In this document: positions 42,828-51,439 of the stretch, in pieces
Position numbering within the stretch: position 1 is the first letter of the stretch
Layout of the letters: each line of letters begins with the position of its first letter
From: Deltaproteobacteria bacterium
Lineage (GTDB): Bacteria; Bdellovibrionota_B; Oligoflexia; Oligoflexales; Bog-1112
Assembly: GCA_020635195.1 (NCBI GenBank)
Contig: JACKAG010000001.1
Span: 248,001-312,000 of the forward strand
Length of the DNA stretch: 64,000 bases
Direction of reading: 5' to 3'
Notes under the pieces: generated by a model
Told to the model about the DNA's origin: nothing
What the model saw: only the letters and a program-made list of their open reading frames with translations
Database searches by the model: none
Position numbers and translations under genes: made by a program

Positions 42828-43355
42828 ATGATGCGTCTAGTCAGGCCAGATTCAAGATATGAAAAATCCTTCCTAAAAGCCTTCGATGAGATGGACAACG
42901 ATTCTGATCGGGATGCCTGGATTTATCTGGGGCCTGATTACGAAGATTTTTTTAAAATTCCATTTTCAGATTATGCCGCAAGACTTCAAAGGTTCGAAAC
43001 AAGTCCTCCGTCTCATTTTGTTTGCGGCAGTACTTACTGGGCTGTTGAGGATGAGGAAGTCATTGGTCGCATCGGGCTCCGCCATGAACTCAATGACTTC
43101 CTCAGACGGGAAGCTGGGCATATCGGTTATATAGTTCGACCTTCTTGGCGGCGCAAGGGCGTCGCTACCGAAATGGTGAAGCAGCTTTTGGGTACTGAAA
43201 AAGCAAGAACGATCGGCAATCTCCTCGTCACCTGCGATGAAGGCAATGTTGCTTCTGAGCGAACAATACTCAAAAATGGCGGTGAATTTGAAAGTACTAT
43301 TAATCTTGGAGATAGCAAACCTCTCAAAAAGCGTTTTTGGTTTCATCTTGATTGA
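42828..43355 (+). CDS. GNAT acetyltransferase
   Basis: A 175-residue GNAT protein (RimJ/RimL-like layout). The acetyl-CoA loop is YIVRPSWRRKGVATEMVKQLL (R-R-K-G-V-A) near residues 103-123, with VIGRIGLRHEL before it and LVTCDEGNVASERTILKNGG after it. The start at 42828 has gggag 8 bases upstream; longer and shorter in-frame starts exist. The substrate is unknown. It is the first of four collinear plus-strand genes leading up to IS1182 copy B. Confidence 0.88.
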   Translation: MMRLVRPDSRYEKSFLKAFDEMDNDSDRDAWIYLGPDYEDFFKIPFSDYAARLQRFETSPPSHFVCGSTYWAVEDEEVIGRIGLRHELNDFLRREAGHIGYIVRPSWRRKGVATEMVKQLLGTEKARTIGNLLVTCDEGNVASERTILKNGGEFESTINLGDSKPLKKRFWFHLD

Positions 43356-43398
43356 GAATTGTATTGAGTTCGAGCGAGATCTTGCAAGGTCGCTTGGG

Positions 43399-43719
43399 AT
43401 GTCAGCGGATCTGGCTTCAGATCATGCTAGGTTTGGAGATCATCTCCGGATAGTTCGAAATAAGTTGTCTACCAGGATCGCTGTCGATATGGAAAGAGGA
43501 ATGCTTTCTGAAAGTGATGCTATCAAACATTTACGGAACTATGGACTCTGTAGCTTGGAGTTAGCGCATAAAAGAATGCGCACAAGCAAAGCTCTTGGAG
43601 CCTATACCCTTGGCTACGATATCGGTCGTACCCTTGTAGAGGGAAAAGTTAAGGCAGCTTTGGATGAAAAAGGAAAATGGAAAACATTTACAGACCTAAT
43701 ACTTTTTGGATTTAAGTAG
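43399..43719 (+). CDS. Hypothetical protein fragment, helical
   Basis: About 106 residues from ATG 43399, with MSADLASDHARFGDHLRIVRN and then GMLSESDAIKHLRNYGLCSLELAHKRM and GAYTLGYDIGRTLVEGKVKAAL. The conserved-looking YTLGYDIGRTLV near the end resembles C-terminal helices of larger metallopeptidase-like proteins, so this may be the tail of a gene cut off when it joined the GNAT gene. The longer open frame from 43237 overlaps the GNAT gene and is not supported as coding there. Function not recognised. Confidence 0.5.
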   Translation: MSADLASDHARFGDHLRIVRNKLSTRIAVDMERGMLSESDAIKHLRNYGLCSLELAHKRMRTSKALGAYTLGYDIGRTLVEGKVKAALDEKGKWKTFTDLILFGFK

Positions 43720-43744
43720 ACTTTAGCAGCTTTGAGATCATCTC

Positions 43745-44218
43745 ATGAATAGAAGACTGATCATTGTATGTGGATTGCTAGGTTCGGGTAAAACTACCTT
43801 GGCAAAACAGCTTGAGGCAGAACTTTCAGCCATTCGCTTTTGCCCCGATGAATGGATGAATGCTCTCGATATTGATCTTTATGATGAAGCAATGCGCCAA
43901 CGGATAGAAAAGATTCAATGGGATTTTGCACAGAAAGTCCTTGCTTGCGATGGCGTCGCTATTATTGAGTGGGGTACTTGGGGAAGAAGTGAACGAGATG
44001 CCTTGCGAGAAGGCGCGCGTAAACTAGGAGCCTCCGTTGAATTACGTTATCTTTCAGCATCGGCAGATATTCTTTTTGATCGAATTAAAAAAAGAGGCAT
44101 GGAAGATCCGCCAATCAAGAAGAAAATTGTAGAGGGTTGGTTTAAGGTTTTTGAGGAGCCTACCTCCGATGAAATAGCTTTGTTTGATTCTCCAGGAAAT
44201 TATGAATTCTCGATTTAA
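43745..44218 (+). CDS. P-loop kinase-like protein
   Basis: A 157-residue AAA_33/adenylate-kinase-like protein. Walker A GLLGSGKTT lies at residues 10-18; FCPDEWMNAL and WDFAQKVLACDGVAIIEWGTWGR give the later motifs; YLSASADILFDRIKKRG is the lid-type segment. Related proteins include small-molecule kinases and zeta-like toxins. The segment before it shows no antitoxin-like gene. Its 3' end overlaps the start of the phosphotransferase-like gene, so the two are likely co-translated. A phosphorylating resistance function is possible but not shown. Confidence 0.8.
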   Translation: MNRRLIIVCGLLGSGKTTLAKQLEAELSAIRFCPDEWMNALDIDLYDEAMRQRIEKIQWDFAQKVLACDGVAIIEWGTWGRSERDALREGARKLGASVELRYLSASADILFDRIKKRGMEDPPIKKKIVEGWFKVFEEPTSDEIALFDSPGNYEFSI

Positions 44219-45224
44219 CAACTATGACAAAATCAGATCCGAAATAAACGGTCTCACCAAGGAAGAGTTAACGGGATTGCTGGCGAAAGCTAAGCCGATA
44301 CATTCTGGTATTGGTGGGAGTTCAGTTGTCATAGAAATAGCTGCGACACCGATCTTTGTAAAAAAGATTCCGATAACGAAATTAGAGATCCGTAAGCATA
44401 ACAGCCTTTCTACAGCGAATATCTATAATTTACCTCTTTACTATCAATATGGCGTAGGATCAGCAGGTTTTGGTGCTTGGAGAGAACTTCGAGGTTGGCA
44501 AATTGCAACAGACATGGTGCAAAAATCTGAGTGTTCGAATTTTCCAATATTGTTTGGGCACCGCATAATAGAAGGTCAATCTAAAACTGTTCTTACTGTT
44601 GAAGAAAAACAAAAAATAGACTCGGACTGGAAGTATTGGAACTGTTCCGATCAAATTAGGTCTCGTCTCGAAGATCTTGCTCTTTCTAAATCCTTTCTTT
44701 ATCTGTTTTTGGAATTTATACCTCAAACTTTATTTGAGTGGCTAGGTGAAAAAATCAAAGAAAATGCAGAAGAAGGGGTCAATGCTTGTACATCTGTGCT
44801 AGCCAAGATTCCCAAAATAGCAGCCTCTCTCAGGAGTAAAGATTTTTGCCATTTTGATGCTCATTTTTGGAACCTACTGACTGATGGTGCCGAGCTTTTC
44901 TTAGGAGACCTTGGCCTATGTCTGTCTTCAGAGTTTGACTTGAGTAAAAATGAGAAAAATTTCCTATCTGACCATGATCAATATGATCATGCTTGTTTGA
45001 TTTTAAATCTGATGCATTCAATTGTAGCGCATTTACATGGTGTAGACCGGTGGAAAGATTATATTGAAAGTAATGAAAATAATCTGGATTTTCACGGCTA
45101 TCAGCAAATAGTCAACGAACTCCTCCCGGTAGCAAAAAGAATGCACAGGTTCTTGACTGACCTTCAGGCAAATAAAACCACGCCCTACCCCAAAAAAGAG
45201 ATTGCGGAGATGATAGTGATCTAG
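44202..45224 (+). CDS. Kinase-fold phosphotransferase-like protein
   Basis: A 340-residue protein. HFDAHFWNLL (residues 217-226) has the H-x-D-x4-N form of the catalytic loop of protein kinases and aminoglycoside phosphotransferases, and FLGDLGL (Asp236) matches the metal-binding DxG/DLG segment. The N-terminal part with GIGGSSVVIEI and IFVKKIPI would be the nucleotide loop and catalytic lysine strand. ATG 44202 is preferred because of the aggaa site just before it. The substrate could be an antibiotic, another small molecule or a protein. The stop codon TAG lies in the CTAG where IS1182 copy B begins. Confidence 0.72.
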   Translation: MNSRFNNYDKIRSEINGLTKEELTGLLAKAKPIHSGIGGSSVVIEIAATPIFVKKIPITKLEIRKHNSLSTANIYNLPLYYQYGVGSAGFGAWRELRGWQIATDMVQKSECSNFPILFGHRIIEGQSKTVLTVEEKQKIDSDWKYWNCSDQIRSRLEDLALSKSFLYLFLEFIPQTLFEWLGEKIKENAEEGVNACTSVLAKIPKIAASLRSKDFCHFDAHFWNLLTDGAELFLGDLGLCLSSEFDLSKNEKNFLSDHDQYDHACLILNLMHSIVAHLHGVDRWKDYIESNENNLDFHGYQQIVNELLPVAKRMHRFLTDLQANKTTPYPKKEIAEMIVI

Positions 45225-45688
45225 GAGGGTGCGGCACATTCCCCTAGCTTAGCTGTCCGAAACATGTAAAATGAAGAAATTACATGTTTCGCAAAGGATT
45301 TAGACGTTGTTTCAGGAAGACATTGCATCTCAGCCTCAGTTATTTTCCTTTTCTTATGCAGAACTCGTACCCCAGGACTCAGATGTCTGGTTGTACATAG
45401 ATCTCTTTTCTCAGATAGACCTGAGTGAGTTTTCAGATCTCTATTCAAAACAAGGACAGGAAGCCAAAGACCCTGAGCTGATGCTAAGGACAATATTTTA
45501 TGGGCTGACTCATGGAGCTGTATCTGGCAGGAAACTGTCAGATTTCTGCCGTTATGATAATCGATTTATCCTTTTATCAGGAGCCAGAAGGCCAGATCCT
45601 CGTATATCGTCAAAACTCTACGTATTGATAGAAATATCCCCTTCATTTATCTTTGATTTAAATAAAAATCATTGCTATGAGGTGTGAT

Positions 45689-46054
45689 ATGGAATTGGAA
45701 ATCTTAAAGAAAAAACTCAGCTCATACAAGGGTGAAGGTGGCAGAGTCACTAAAGTTAACGACGATCTTTTGTTGGAGATTCTTTCTGCCTGGGAGCATT
45801 GGACTGGATCTGCTAAAGATTTTTATCGGGGCATCGGTAGTAACCATAAAAAAATGGCGCGTATGATCGGTAAAGCTAAACAGTTGAGACGTGAAGGTGC
45901 CGACAAATCTTTTCAGGAAATTTCAATAGAAGGAGTTACAGATACAGCTCTACCGAATCCATTATCTTGCGATATAGAAGTGCAGGACAGGGGGAGAGTT
46001 ATTAGATTCGGCAAAGTGGATCTTTTGGTTGATTTTCTGAAAAAGGCATCTTAA
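45689..46054 (+). CDS. IS66-type TnpA-like small protein
   Basis: A 121-residue protein from ATG 45689 (gagg 7 bases upstream). It has KVNDDLLLEILSAWEHWTGSAKDFYRGIG, a helix-turn-helix-like region of the kind found in IS66 first genes, but it is very different from TnpA of the other IS66 copies. It directly precedes tnpB and is presumed to regulate or assist transposition. Confidence 0.75.
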   Translation: MELEILKKKLSSYKGEGGRVTKVNDDLLLEILSAWEHWTGSAKDFYRGIGSNHKKMARMIGKAKQLRREGADKSFQEISIEGVTDTALPNPLSCDIEVQDRGRVIRFGKVDLLVDFLKKAS

Positions 46055-46387
46055 ATGCTTCCCAGCAGAAGAATGAGGGTTTTTGCATGTAAAAAACCGA
46101 CTGACATGCGGGCCTCATTCGACTCATTATACAAGCAAACAAAAGAGTATATAGGACAGGACCCGAAGTCAGGACATATGTTTCTTTTTATTAATAAAAA
46201 CAGGACCCGAGTTAAAGTCCTGTACTATGATGGTACTGGTTTTGTCATTATAGCAAAGAGGCTGGATAAAGGTCGGTTTTCCAAACTCAATCCATATTAC
46301 AGACGAGATATAATTCTCACCCAAGCAGAATTTTCACTTTTCTTTGAAGGCGCAACTGTTAATAAACGCTTTATAGAGTCACCCTGA
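46055..46387 (+). CDS. IS66-type TnpB accessory protein
   Basis: A 110-residue member of the IS66 Orf2 family: KPTDMRASFDSLYKQ, MFLFINKNRTRVKVLYYDGTG and KRLDKGRF are the family's conserved segments. Required for IS66-type transposition in studied elements; its biochemical role is unclear. ATG overlaps the end of tnpA, with a second possible start at 46073. Its last 9 bp overlap the 3' end of the convergent tnpC. Confidence 0.93.
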   Translation: MLPSRRMRVFACKKPTDMRASFDSLYKQTKEYIGQDPKSGHMFLFINKNRTRVKVLYYDGTGFVIIAKRLDKGRFSKLNPYYRRDIILTQAEFSLFFEGATVNKRFIESP

Positions 46388-47845
46388 ATCGATATATTGC
46401 CCATATTCGTATGGAGTTAAAATTTGTTCTTTTTTGTGGATACGATCGACAACCCATGGGATATAATTTCTTGGATTTATATCGTTTATTTTGCAGGAAG
46501 CAACAATACTAAAAAGGATTGAATTTGTTTTCGCGCCTCTTTTGCTATGCGTGCCATACCAGGTTTTTCTACCAACAACCGGACTCCGCAAGATCCTTTC
46601 ACTGAAATTATTATCCAATGGGATATCTGGATTGTTTAGGCACTGTGTCAGACCTTCATAATGATTAAGGAAGTAATTTACAGCTTTTTCAAAGCTGCTA
46701 TGTGGCATTGGTTTTGCGCGTTCTGCTTCATTTTTAATCTCTTCGAAAATCGGGACCATACTTTGTCTGGCAAGCTTCTTTGCTTCTTCCTCTTTTTTTT
46801 CTTTTGCCTGCCGCTCTATCTCATAGATTTTGCCGTATAATTCCCTGAATATTTCAGTCTCGCTACTCCACGTCGTGGAAGCATCTTTAAAGTACCTATA
46901 GGCATGAGCATTACAGAATGCTTCAATTATTTTCTTACCTTTTTTGCGTAATTCTTCGGCAGCTCGTCCGTAGCCCTTATACGCATCAGTCAACATATAA
47001 AGCATCATAGATTCTGACAAAAAAGAGAGTGGCACATCCCCACTTCTTGTCCCATGAGCTTCAAAATAGCATGCTTTTAGCGAAAAGAATCCCCAGAGAT
47101 ACCAGTTCATGGTATCGTCGCCTTCGAGCATTTTGTGTGGAGTTTCATCCATGAGAATGAGTTTTGAAGAAGAAACCTCTTTTTTGATTTTGAGATATAC
47201 CAGCATCAGAAACTGAGCCAGAATATGTGTTAATCCTATCATGCTGTTGGCTGGTAACCCTTCTAAACCTTGCCTAGCAGCAATGTTACAGTAGCGATCA
47301 ATCGGGATGAGATCACAGTATTTTGATAGACTGACATCGATAATGAGGCTGTCGCCATAGTTTGACATCTTAGAAAGAGAAGGCAGAGATGGAGCATTTT
47401 GCATGGAACCATTGCACGATCTGCAATTATAAACAACTCTCTTATTTCTGGATATAAAGTATCGTTTAGGAATAACCTCAAGCTTTTCAGAAGTTTTATA
47501 AAGTCCAGATTCATGCATTTGTGAATTACAGCATGGGCACTGAGGAGCCTCAGATGCACGAACTATCTTTTCTTCTACCTCTAAATCGGGATATTTTTCT
47601 GATGGTAGCTTGGAGAAATCCTCACGGACTCTTTCTTTTTTTTTCTTTTTAACTTTCTTTGGGGGCTTCCTTGGCTTTGGACTCAACCGCTCCATCAGGA
47701 CATTAATCACCGTTTTCATGTTATCAATTGAAGAGTCAAGCGTAGAAATATCTTCTCTGCGGCAGCTTTGGAGTGATAAATCCGCTAAAACTTGTTTGGC
47801 TGAGCTGTATTCCCTTTCGGGATCAATTTTCACAACAGTCTTCAT
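46379..47845 (-). CDS. IS66-family transposase TnpC
   Basis: A 488-residue DDE transposase. The N-terminal region is Lys/Pro-rich (KPPKKVKKKKKER), followed by a zinc-finger-like CPCC-x(n)-C-x2-C domain (about 100-145). Catalytic residues are in LILMDETPH (Asp, about 228), LTDAYKGYGR (Asp, about 285) and DNNFSERILR (Glu, about 430). It is intact. In most IS66 elements this gene follows tnpB on the same strand; here it is on the opposite strand, so it needs its own promoter in the right-hand 230 bp. Confidence 0.93.
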   Translation of the reverse strand: MKTVVKIDPEREYSSAKQVLADLSLQSCRREDISTLDSSIDNMKTVINVLMERLSPKPRKPPKKVKKKKKERVREDFSKLPSEKYPDLEVEEKIVRASEAPQCPCCNSQMHESGLYKTSEKLEVIPKRYFISRNKRVVYNCRSCNGSMQNAPSLPSLSKMSNYGDSLIIDVSLSKYCDLIPIDRYCNIAARQGLEGLPANSMIGLTHILAQFLMLVYLKIKKEVSSSKLILMDETPHKMLEGDDTMNWYLWGFFSLKACYFEAHGTRSGDVPLSFLSESMMLYMLTDAYKGYGRAAEELRKKGKKIIEAFCNAHAYRYFKDASTTWSSETEIFRELYGKIYEIERQAKEKKEEEAKKLARQSMVPIFEEIKNEAERAKPMPHSSFEKAVNYFLNHYEGLTQCLNNPDIPLDNNFSERILRSPVVGRKTWYGTHSKRGAKTNSILFSIVASCKINDINPRNYIPWVVDRIHKKEQILTPYEYGQYIDSG

Positions 47846-49430
47846 TCGGGGATCACATCATTTTTTCTGCTCTAAGTCAAAGGTCAATATATAGGTAAGG
47901 GTTGGCTTTGGATTCGATCGATATTACTGAGCTGGGGTAGCTTTTTTTCGAGACAGATACTGTACCAATTTCTGACTTCAAAGATGAAGATCGTATGGTT
48001 TTTGGATGATTAGTGCCGGAATGGTGGATTACCTACACTCAGCCACCTAAGAAATGAAATACGCAGAGTTTTGACGATGTACAGATCCTCGTACATTTCA
48101 ACGATTTCTGGTCCGGCACGACTCACAGTTGAAAGATTTGTTTGCGAATGTCGTACGACTCGCCCAAAGTATGGGACTGGTGAGTCTTGGGAAAATTGCC
48201 ATAGATGGCAGCAAGTTCAGGGCCCCGACCTCAAAACATAAAGCCATGTCCTATGGCCATATGAAGAAAGCCGTAGAACAGATTCAATCTGAGCTGGAAA
48301 AACTGAAAAAGTCCCTGGCAGAGGAGAACAGAAAACAGACAAATGAATTTTCGGCTACATTACCTGAAGAAATTCAGAAGCGGGAACGGCGTCTTGAAAA
48401 AATTAAAGCTGCAAAAGCTGCTCTGGAGGCTGAAAAAGGGGAAGCGATCCGGGATAAGGATCAGAAATCTTTCAATGATCATGAAGCTCTTCCCATGGGT
48501 GGAAAAAACAAGGAATTTGGCTACATATACAACTGCCAGGCTGCTGTTGATGAAAAACATCAGATTATCGTAGCGGCAGAAATCCATGACAGCCAGAATG
48601 ATGCCGCTGCGATCGGAAAGATGCTGGATACCACAAAAGAGACCTGTGGAAAAAATCCGGAACAGGCTCTTGCTGACTCAGGATACGGCTCCTATGAGGA
48701 TATCAGAGCGGTAGAATCCAGATCTGTTGCCCCCGTTATAGCTCTGGCAAAAGGCGAACACTCCGGAAAAGAAACGTATGCAGATGAGATAAAGGCTGGT
48801 AACGAAGAGAATGAATTTCATTGTCCGGCAGGCAAAGTTCTTCCCATTAAAACAATGCATAAAGACGGGATGATCAGCTTTCATCTTCCGGATGGATTTT
48901 GTGACCAGTGTCCCTTTTTATCCAGCTGCAAGGTGAACAGCAGAGCAAAATCCGGTATAAAAAATCCCCTGAAAATACATAATAAAGAAAAACATGAGAA
49001 GATAAGAACCCACCGTCAAAAAATGAGAACGACAGAAATCATAGAGGTGTATAAACGCCGAAAAGCTATAGTTGAGCCTGTTTTTGGTAATATCAAAAAC
49101 AAAGGGATGAAGATTCTTGTCAAAGGAAAACAAAAAGTATCTCTATGGTGGAAGCTGGCAGCGACAGCGCACAATATCGAAAAAATGATCAAACATCTTA
49201 AGATTGATCCCAGGATGAGTGCGTCTTCTTCCTTAGCCACAACGGTGACCTCGGGGTAGCGGTCGGAACATAATCATTGCATTATCAATGCGTTATATTG
49301 CGCATCGATCGCAAAATCTGTTTGATAGCATCATTGGATACTCAGGTGAACGAATCTCTCTTTGCGTGAATATTTCATCAGGATTTAATGTGTGTTTTTA
49401 CAATTTAGCGAATGTGCCGCACCCTCCTAG

Positions 49431-51143
49431 GAGGGCGCGGCACATTCCCCTGGCTTAGCTGTCCGAAACATGTAAAATGAAGAAATTACATGTTTCGCAA
49501 AGGATTTAGACGTTGTTTCAGGAAGACATTGCATCTCAGCCTCAGTTATTTTCCTTTTCTTATGCAGAACTCGTACCCCAGGACTCAGATGTCTGGTTGT
49601 ACATAGATCTCTTTTCTCAGATAGACCTGAGTGAGTTTTCAGATCTCTATTCAAAACAAGGACAGGAAGCCAAAGACCCTGAGCTGATGCTAAGGACAAT
49701 ATTTTATGGGCTGACTCATGGAGCTGTATCTGGCAGGAAACTGTCAGATTTCTGCCGTTATGATAATCGATTTATCCTTTTATCAGGAGCCAGAAGGCCA
49801 GATCCTCGTACATTTCAACGATTTCTGGTCCGGCACGACTCACAGTTGAAAGATTTGTTTGCGAATGTCGTACGACTCGCCCAAAGTATGGGACTGGTGA
49901 GTCTTGGGAAAATTGCCATAGATGGCAGCAAGTTCAGGGCCCCGACCTCAAAACATAAAGCCATGTCCTATGGCCATATGAAGAAAGCCGTAGAACAGAT
50001 TCAATCTGAGCTGGAAAAACTGAAAAAGTCCCTGGCAGAGGAGAACAGAAAACAGACAAATGAATTTTCGGCTACATTACCTGAAGAAATTCAGAAGCGG
50101 GAACGGCGTCTTGAAAAAATTAAAGCTGCAAAAGCTGCTCTGGAGGCTGAAAAAGGGGAAGCGATCCGGGATAAGGATCAGAAATCTTTCAATGATCATG
50201 AAGCTCTTCCTATGGGTGGAAAAAACAAGGAATTTGGCTACGTATATAACTGCCAGGCTGCTGTTGATGAAAAACATCAGATTATCGTAGCGGCAGAAAT
50301 CCATGACAGCCAGAATGATGCAGCTGCGATCGGAAAGATGCTGGATGCCACAAAAGAGACCTGTGGAAAAAATCCGGAACAGGCTCTTGCAGACTCAGGA
50401 TACGGCTCCTATGAGGATATCAGAGCAGTAGAATCCAGATCTGTTGACCCCGTTATAGCTCTGGCAAAAGGCGAACACTCCGGAAAAGAAACGTATGCAG
50501 ATGAGATAAAGGCTGGTAACGAAGAGAATGAATTTCATTGTCCGGCAGGCAAAGTTCTTCCCATTAAAACAATGAATAAAGACGGGATGATCAGCTTTCA
50601 TCTTCCGGATGGATTTTGTGACCACTGTCCCTTTTTATCCAGCTGCAAGGTGAACAGCAGAGCAAAATCCAGGATAAAAAATCCCCTGAAAATACATAAT
50701 AAAGAAAAACATGAGAAGATAAGAACCCACCGTCAAAAAATGAGAACGACAGAAATCATAGAGGTGTATAAACGCCGAAAAGCCATAGTTGAGCCTGTTT
50801 TTGGTAATATCAAAAACAAAGGGATGAAGATTCTTGTCAAAGGAAAACAAAAAGTATCTCTATGGTGGAAGCTGGCAGCGACAGCGCACAATATCGAAAA
50901 AATGATCAAACATCTTAAGATTGATCCCAGGATGAGTGCGTCTTCTTCCTTAGCCACAACGGTGACCTCGGGGTAGCGGTCGGAACATAATCATTGCATT
51001 ATCAATGCGTTATATTGCGCATCGATCGCAAAATCTGTTTGATAGCATCATTGGATACTCAGGTGAACGAATCTCTCTTTGCGTGAATATTTCATCAGGA
51101 TTTAATGTGTGTTTTTACAATTTAGCGAATGTGCCGTGCCCTC
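49431..51143 (+). mobile_element. IS1182-like element, copy C (intact)
   Basis: 1713 bp with ends gagggcgcggcacattc and (reverse complement) gagggcacggcacattc, flanked by CTAG on both sides (49427-49430, 51144-51147). An inner palindromic segment aacatgtaaaatg...tacatgttt lies at the left end. It carries one intact transposase gene. Confidence 0.95.
49513..50976 (+). CDS. IS1182-family transposase
   Basis: A 487-residue DDE transposase starting with TTG (aaaggattt upstream). The N-terminal DUF772-like domain (SQIDLSEFSDLY, PELMLRTIFYGLTHGAVSGRKL, FCRYDNRFILLSG) is followed by KIAIDGSKFRAPTSKHK (first Asp), a long coiled coil (residues 160-235), GYVYNCQAAVD, ALADSGYGSYED (second Asp) and a Cys-rich segment (FCDHCPFLSSCK). 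The catalytic Glu is in KRRKAIVEPVFGNIK. All domains are present, so it may be active and could also move the miniature element at 42401. Confidence 0.95.
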   Translation: MFQEDIASQPQLFSFSYAELVPQDSDVWLYIDLFSQIDLSEFSDLYSKQGQEAKDPELMLRTIFYGLTHGAVSGRKLSDFCRYDNRFILLSGARRPDPRTFQRFLVRHDSQLKDLFANVVRLAQSMGLVSLGKIAIDGSKFRAPTSKHKAMSYGHMKKAVEQIQSELEKLKKSLAEENRKQTNEFSATLPEEIQKRERRLEKIKAAKAALEAEKGEAIRDKDQKSFNDHEALPMGGKNKEFGYVYNCQAAVDEKHQIIVAAEIHDSQNDAAAIGKMLDATKETCGKNPEQALADSGYGSYEDIRAVESRSVDPVIALAKGEHSGKETYADEIKAGNEENEFHCPAGKVLPIKTMNKDGMISFHLPDGFCDHCPFLSSCKVNSRAKSRIKNPLKIHNKEKHEKIRTHRQKMRTTEIIEVYKRRKAIVEPVFGNIKNKGMKILVKGKQKVSLWWKLAATAHNIEKMIKHLKIDPRMSASSSLATTVTSG

Positions 51144-51147
51144 CTAG

Positions 51148-51393
51148 GTCTTCCACCTTTACGGCCGGATATGGCATACCCATTGATGCATAACCCGGTA
51201 AAAACAGAATATTATCGTTTAATATTCGAGCACGACCTGAGACCGTTGATGAAAACAAAGGCTTCTGGTATGGCCCCGCAAGGGTTTTCGAAAAAACGCA
51301 GCCTAAAAAGGATGAAGAGTCTATGGCCTTGCCTGATGAGATTTAAGCGGTTACTTACCTATAATCATTACCTTAAGAGTTAATAATAATCGC
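51148..51393. other. Intergenic region upstream of AbiE
   Basis: About 250 bp between the IS1182 copy C flank and the AbiE operator. A short open frame covers part of it without recognisable features; it may be scrambled remnant sequence. Confidence 0.4.
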
Positions 51394-51420
51394 ATATCGA
51401 CAAGTATTTATTGTCGATAT
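51394..51420. promoter_or_regulatory. Inverted repeat upstream of abiEi (candidate AbiEi operator)
   Basis: atatcgacaa and ttgtcgatat (perfect 10-bp arms, 7-bp spacer) end about 20 bp before the abiEi start. In characterised AbiE systems the AbiEi antitoxin binds inverted repeats in its own promoter; this site has the expected place and form. Confidence 0.65.
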
Positions 51421-51439
51421 ATAATAGTTACTAACTATT

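Larger units (their letters stand above)
45602..48082. mobile_element. Second type of IS66-family element with convergent tnpC
   Basis: 2481 bp with imperfect terminal repeats (GTATATCGTCAAAACTCT and GTACATCGTCAAAACTCT) and an 8-bp target duplication agatcctc (45594-45601, 48083-48090). It carries tnpA and tnpB on the plus strand and tnpC on the minus strand, meeting tail to tail with a 9-bp overlap. The right 230 bp are non-coding; a diverged copy of this end lies at 4390-4612. Confidence 0.93.
45307..49259 (+). pseudogene. IS1182-like transposase of copy B, split by insertion
   Basis: Codons lie at 45307-45601 and 48091-49259; joined, they make 1464 bp, exactly the length of the intact gene in copy C, with no other frame damage. 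TTG start as in copy C. A 376-residue downstream frame from 48129 is still open but lacks the N-terminal domain. Confidence 0.95.
45225..49426 (+). mobile_element. IS1182-like element, copy B (interrupted by an IS66-family element)
   Basis: Ends gagggtgcggcacattcccc and (reverse complement) gagggtgcggcacattcgct, flanked by CTAG at 45221-45224 and 49427-49430. Removing the inserted element (45602-48082) and one 8-bp duplicate leaves 1713 bp, the same length as copy C. Its right end directly adjoins copy C through a single shared CTAG. Confidence 0.95.

Noticed and set aside
43237..43398. 5' extension of the 160-codon frame downstream of the GNAT gene
   Set aside because: It overlaps the well-supported GNAT coding sequence in another frame; a start at 43399 is more likely.
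48129..49259. Independent 376-residue transposase
   Set aside because: It is only the downstream part of the interrupted IS1182 copy B transposase, proven by the matching length and target duplication.
51129..51383. 84-codon open frame between IS1182 copy C and AbiE
   Set aside because: It begins inside the IS end and has no recognisable domain or ribosome site.
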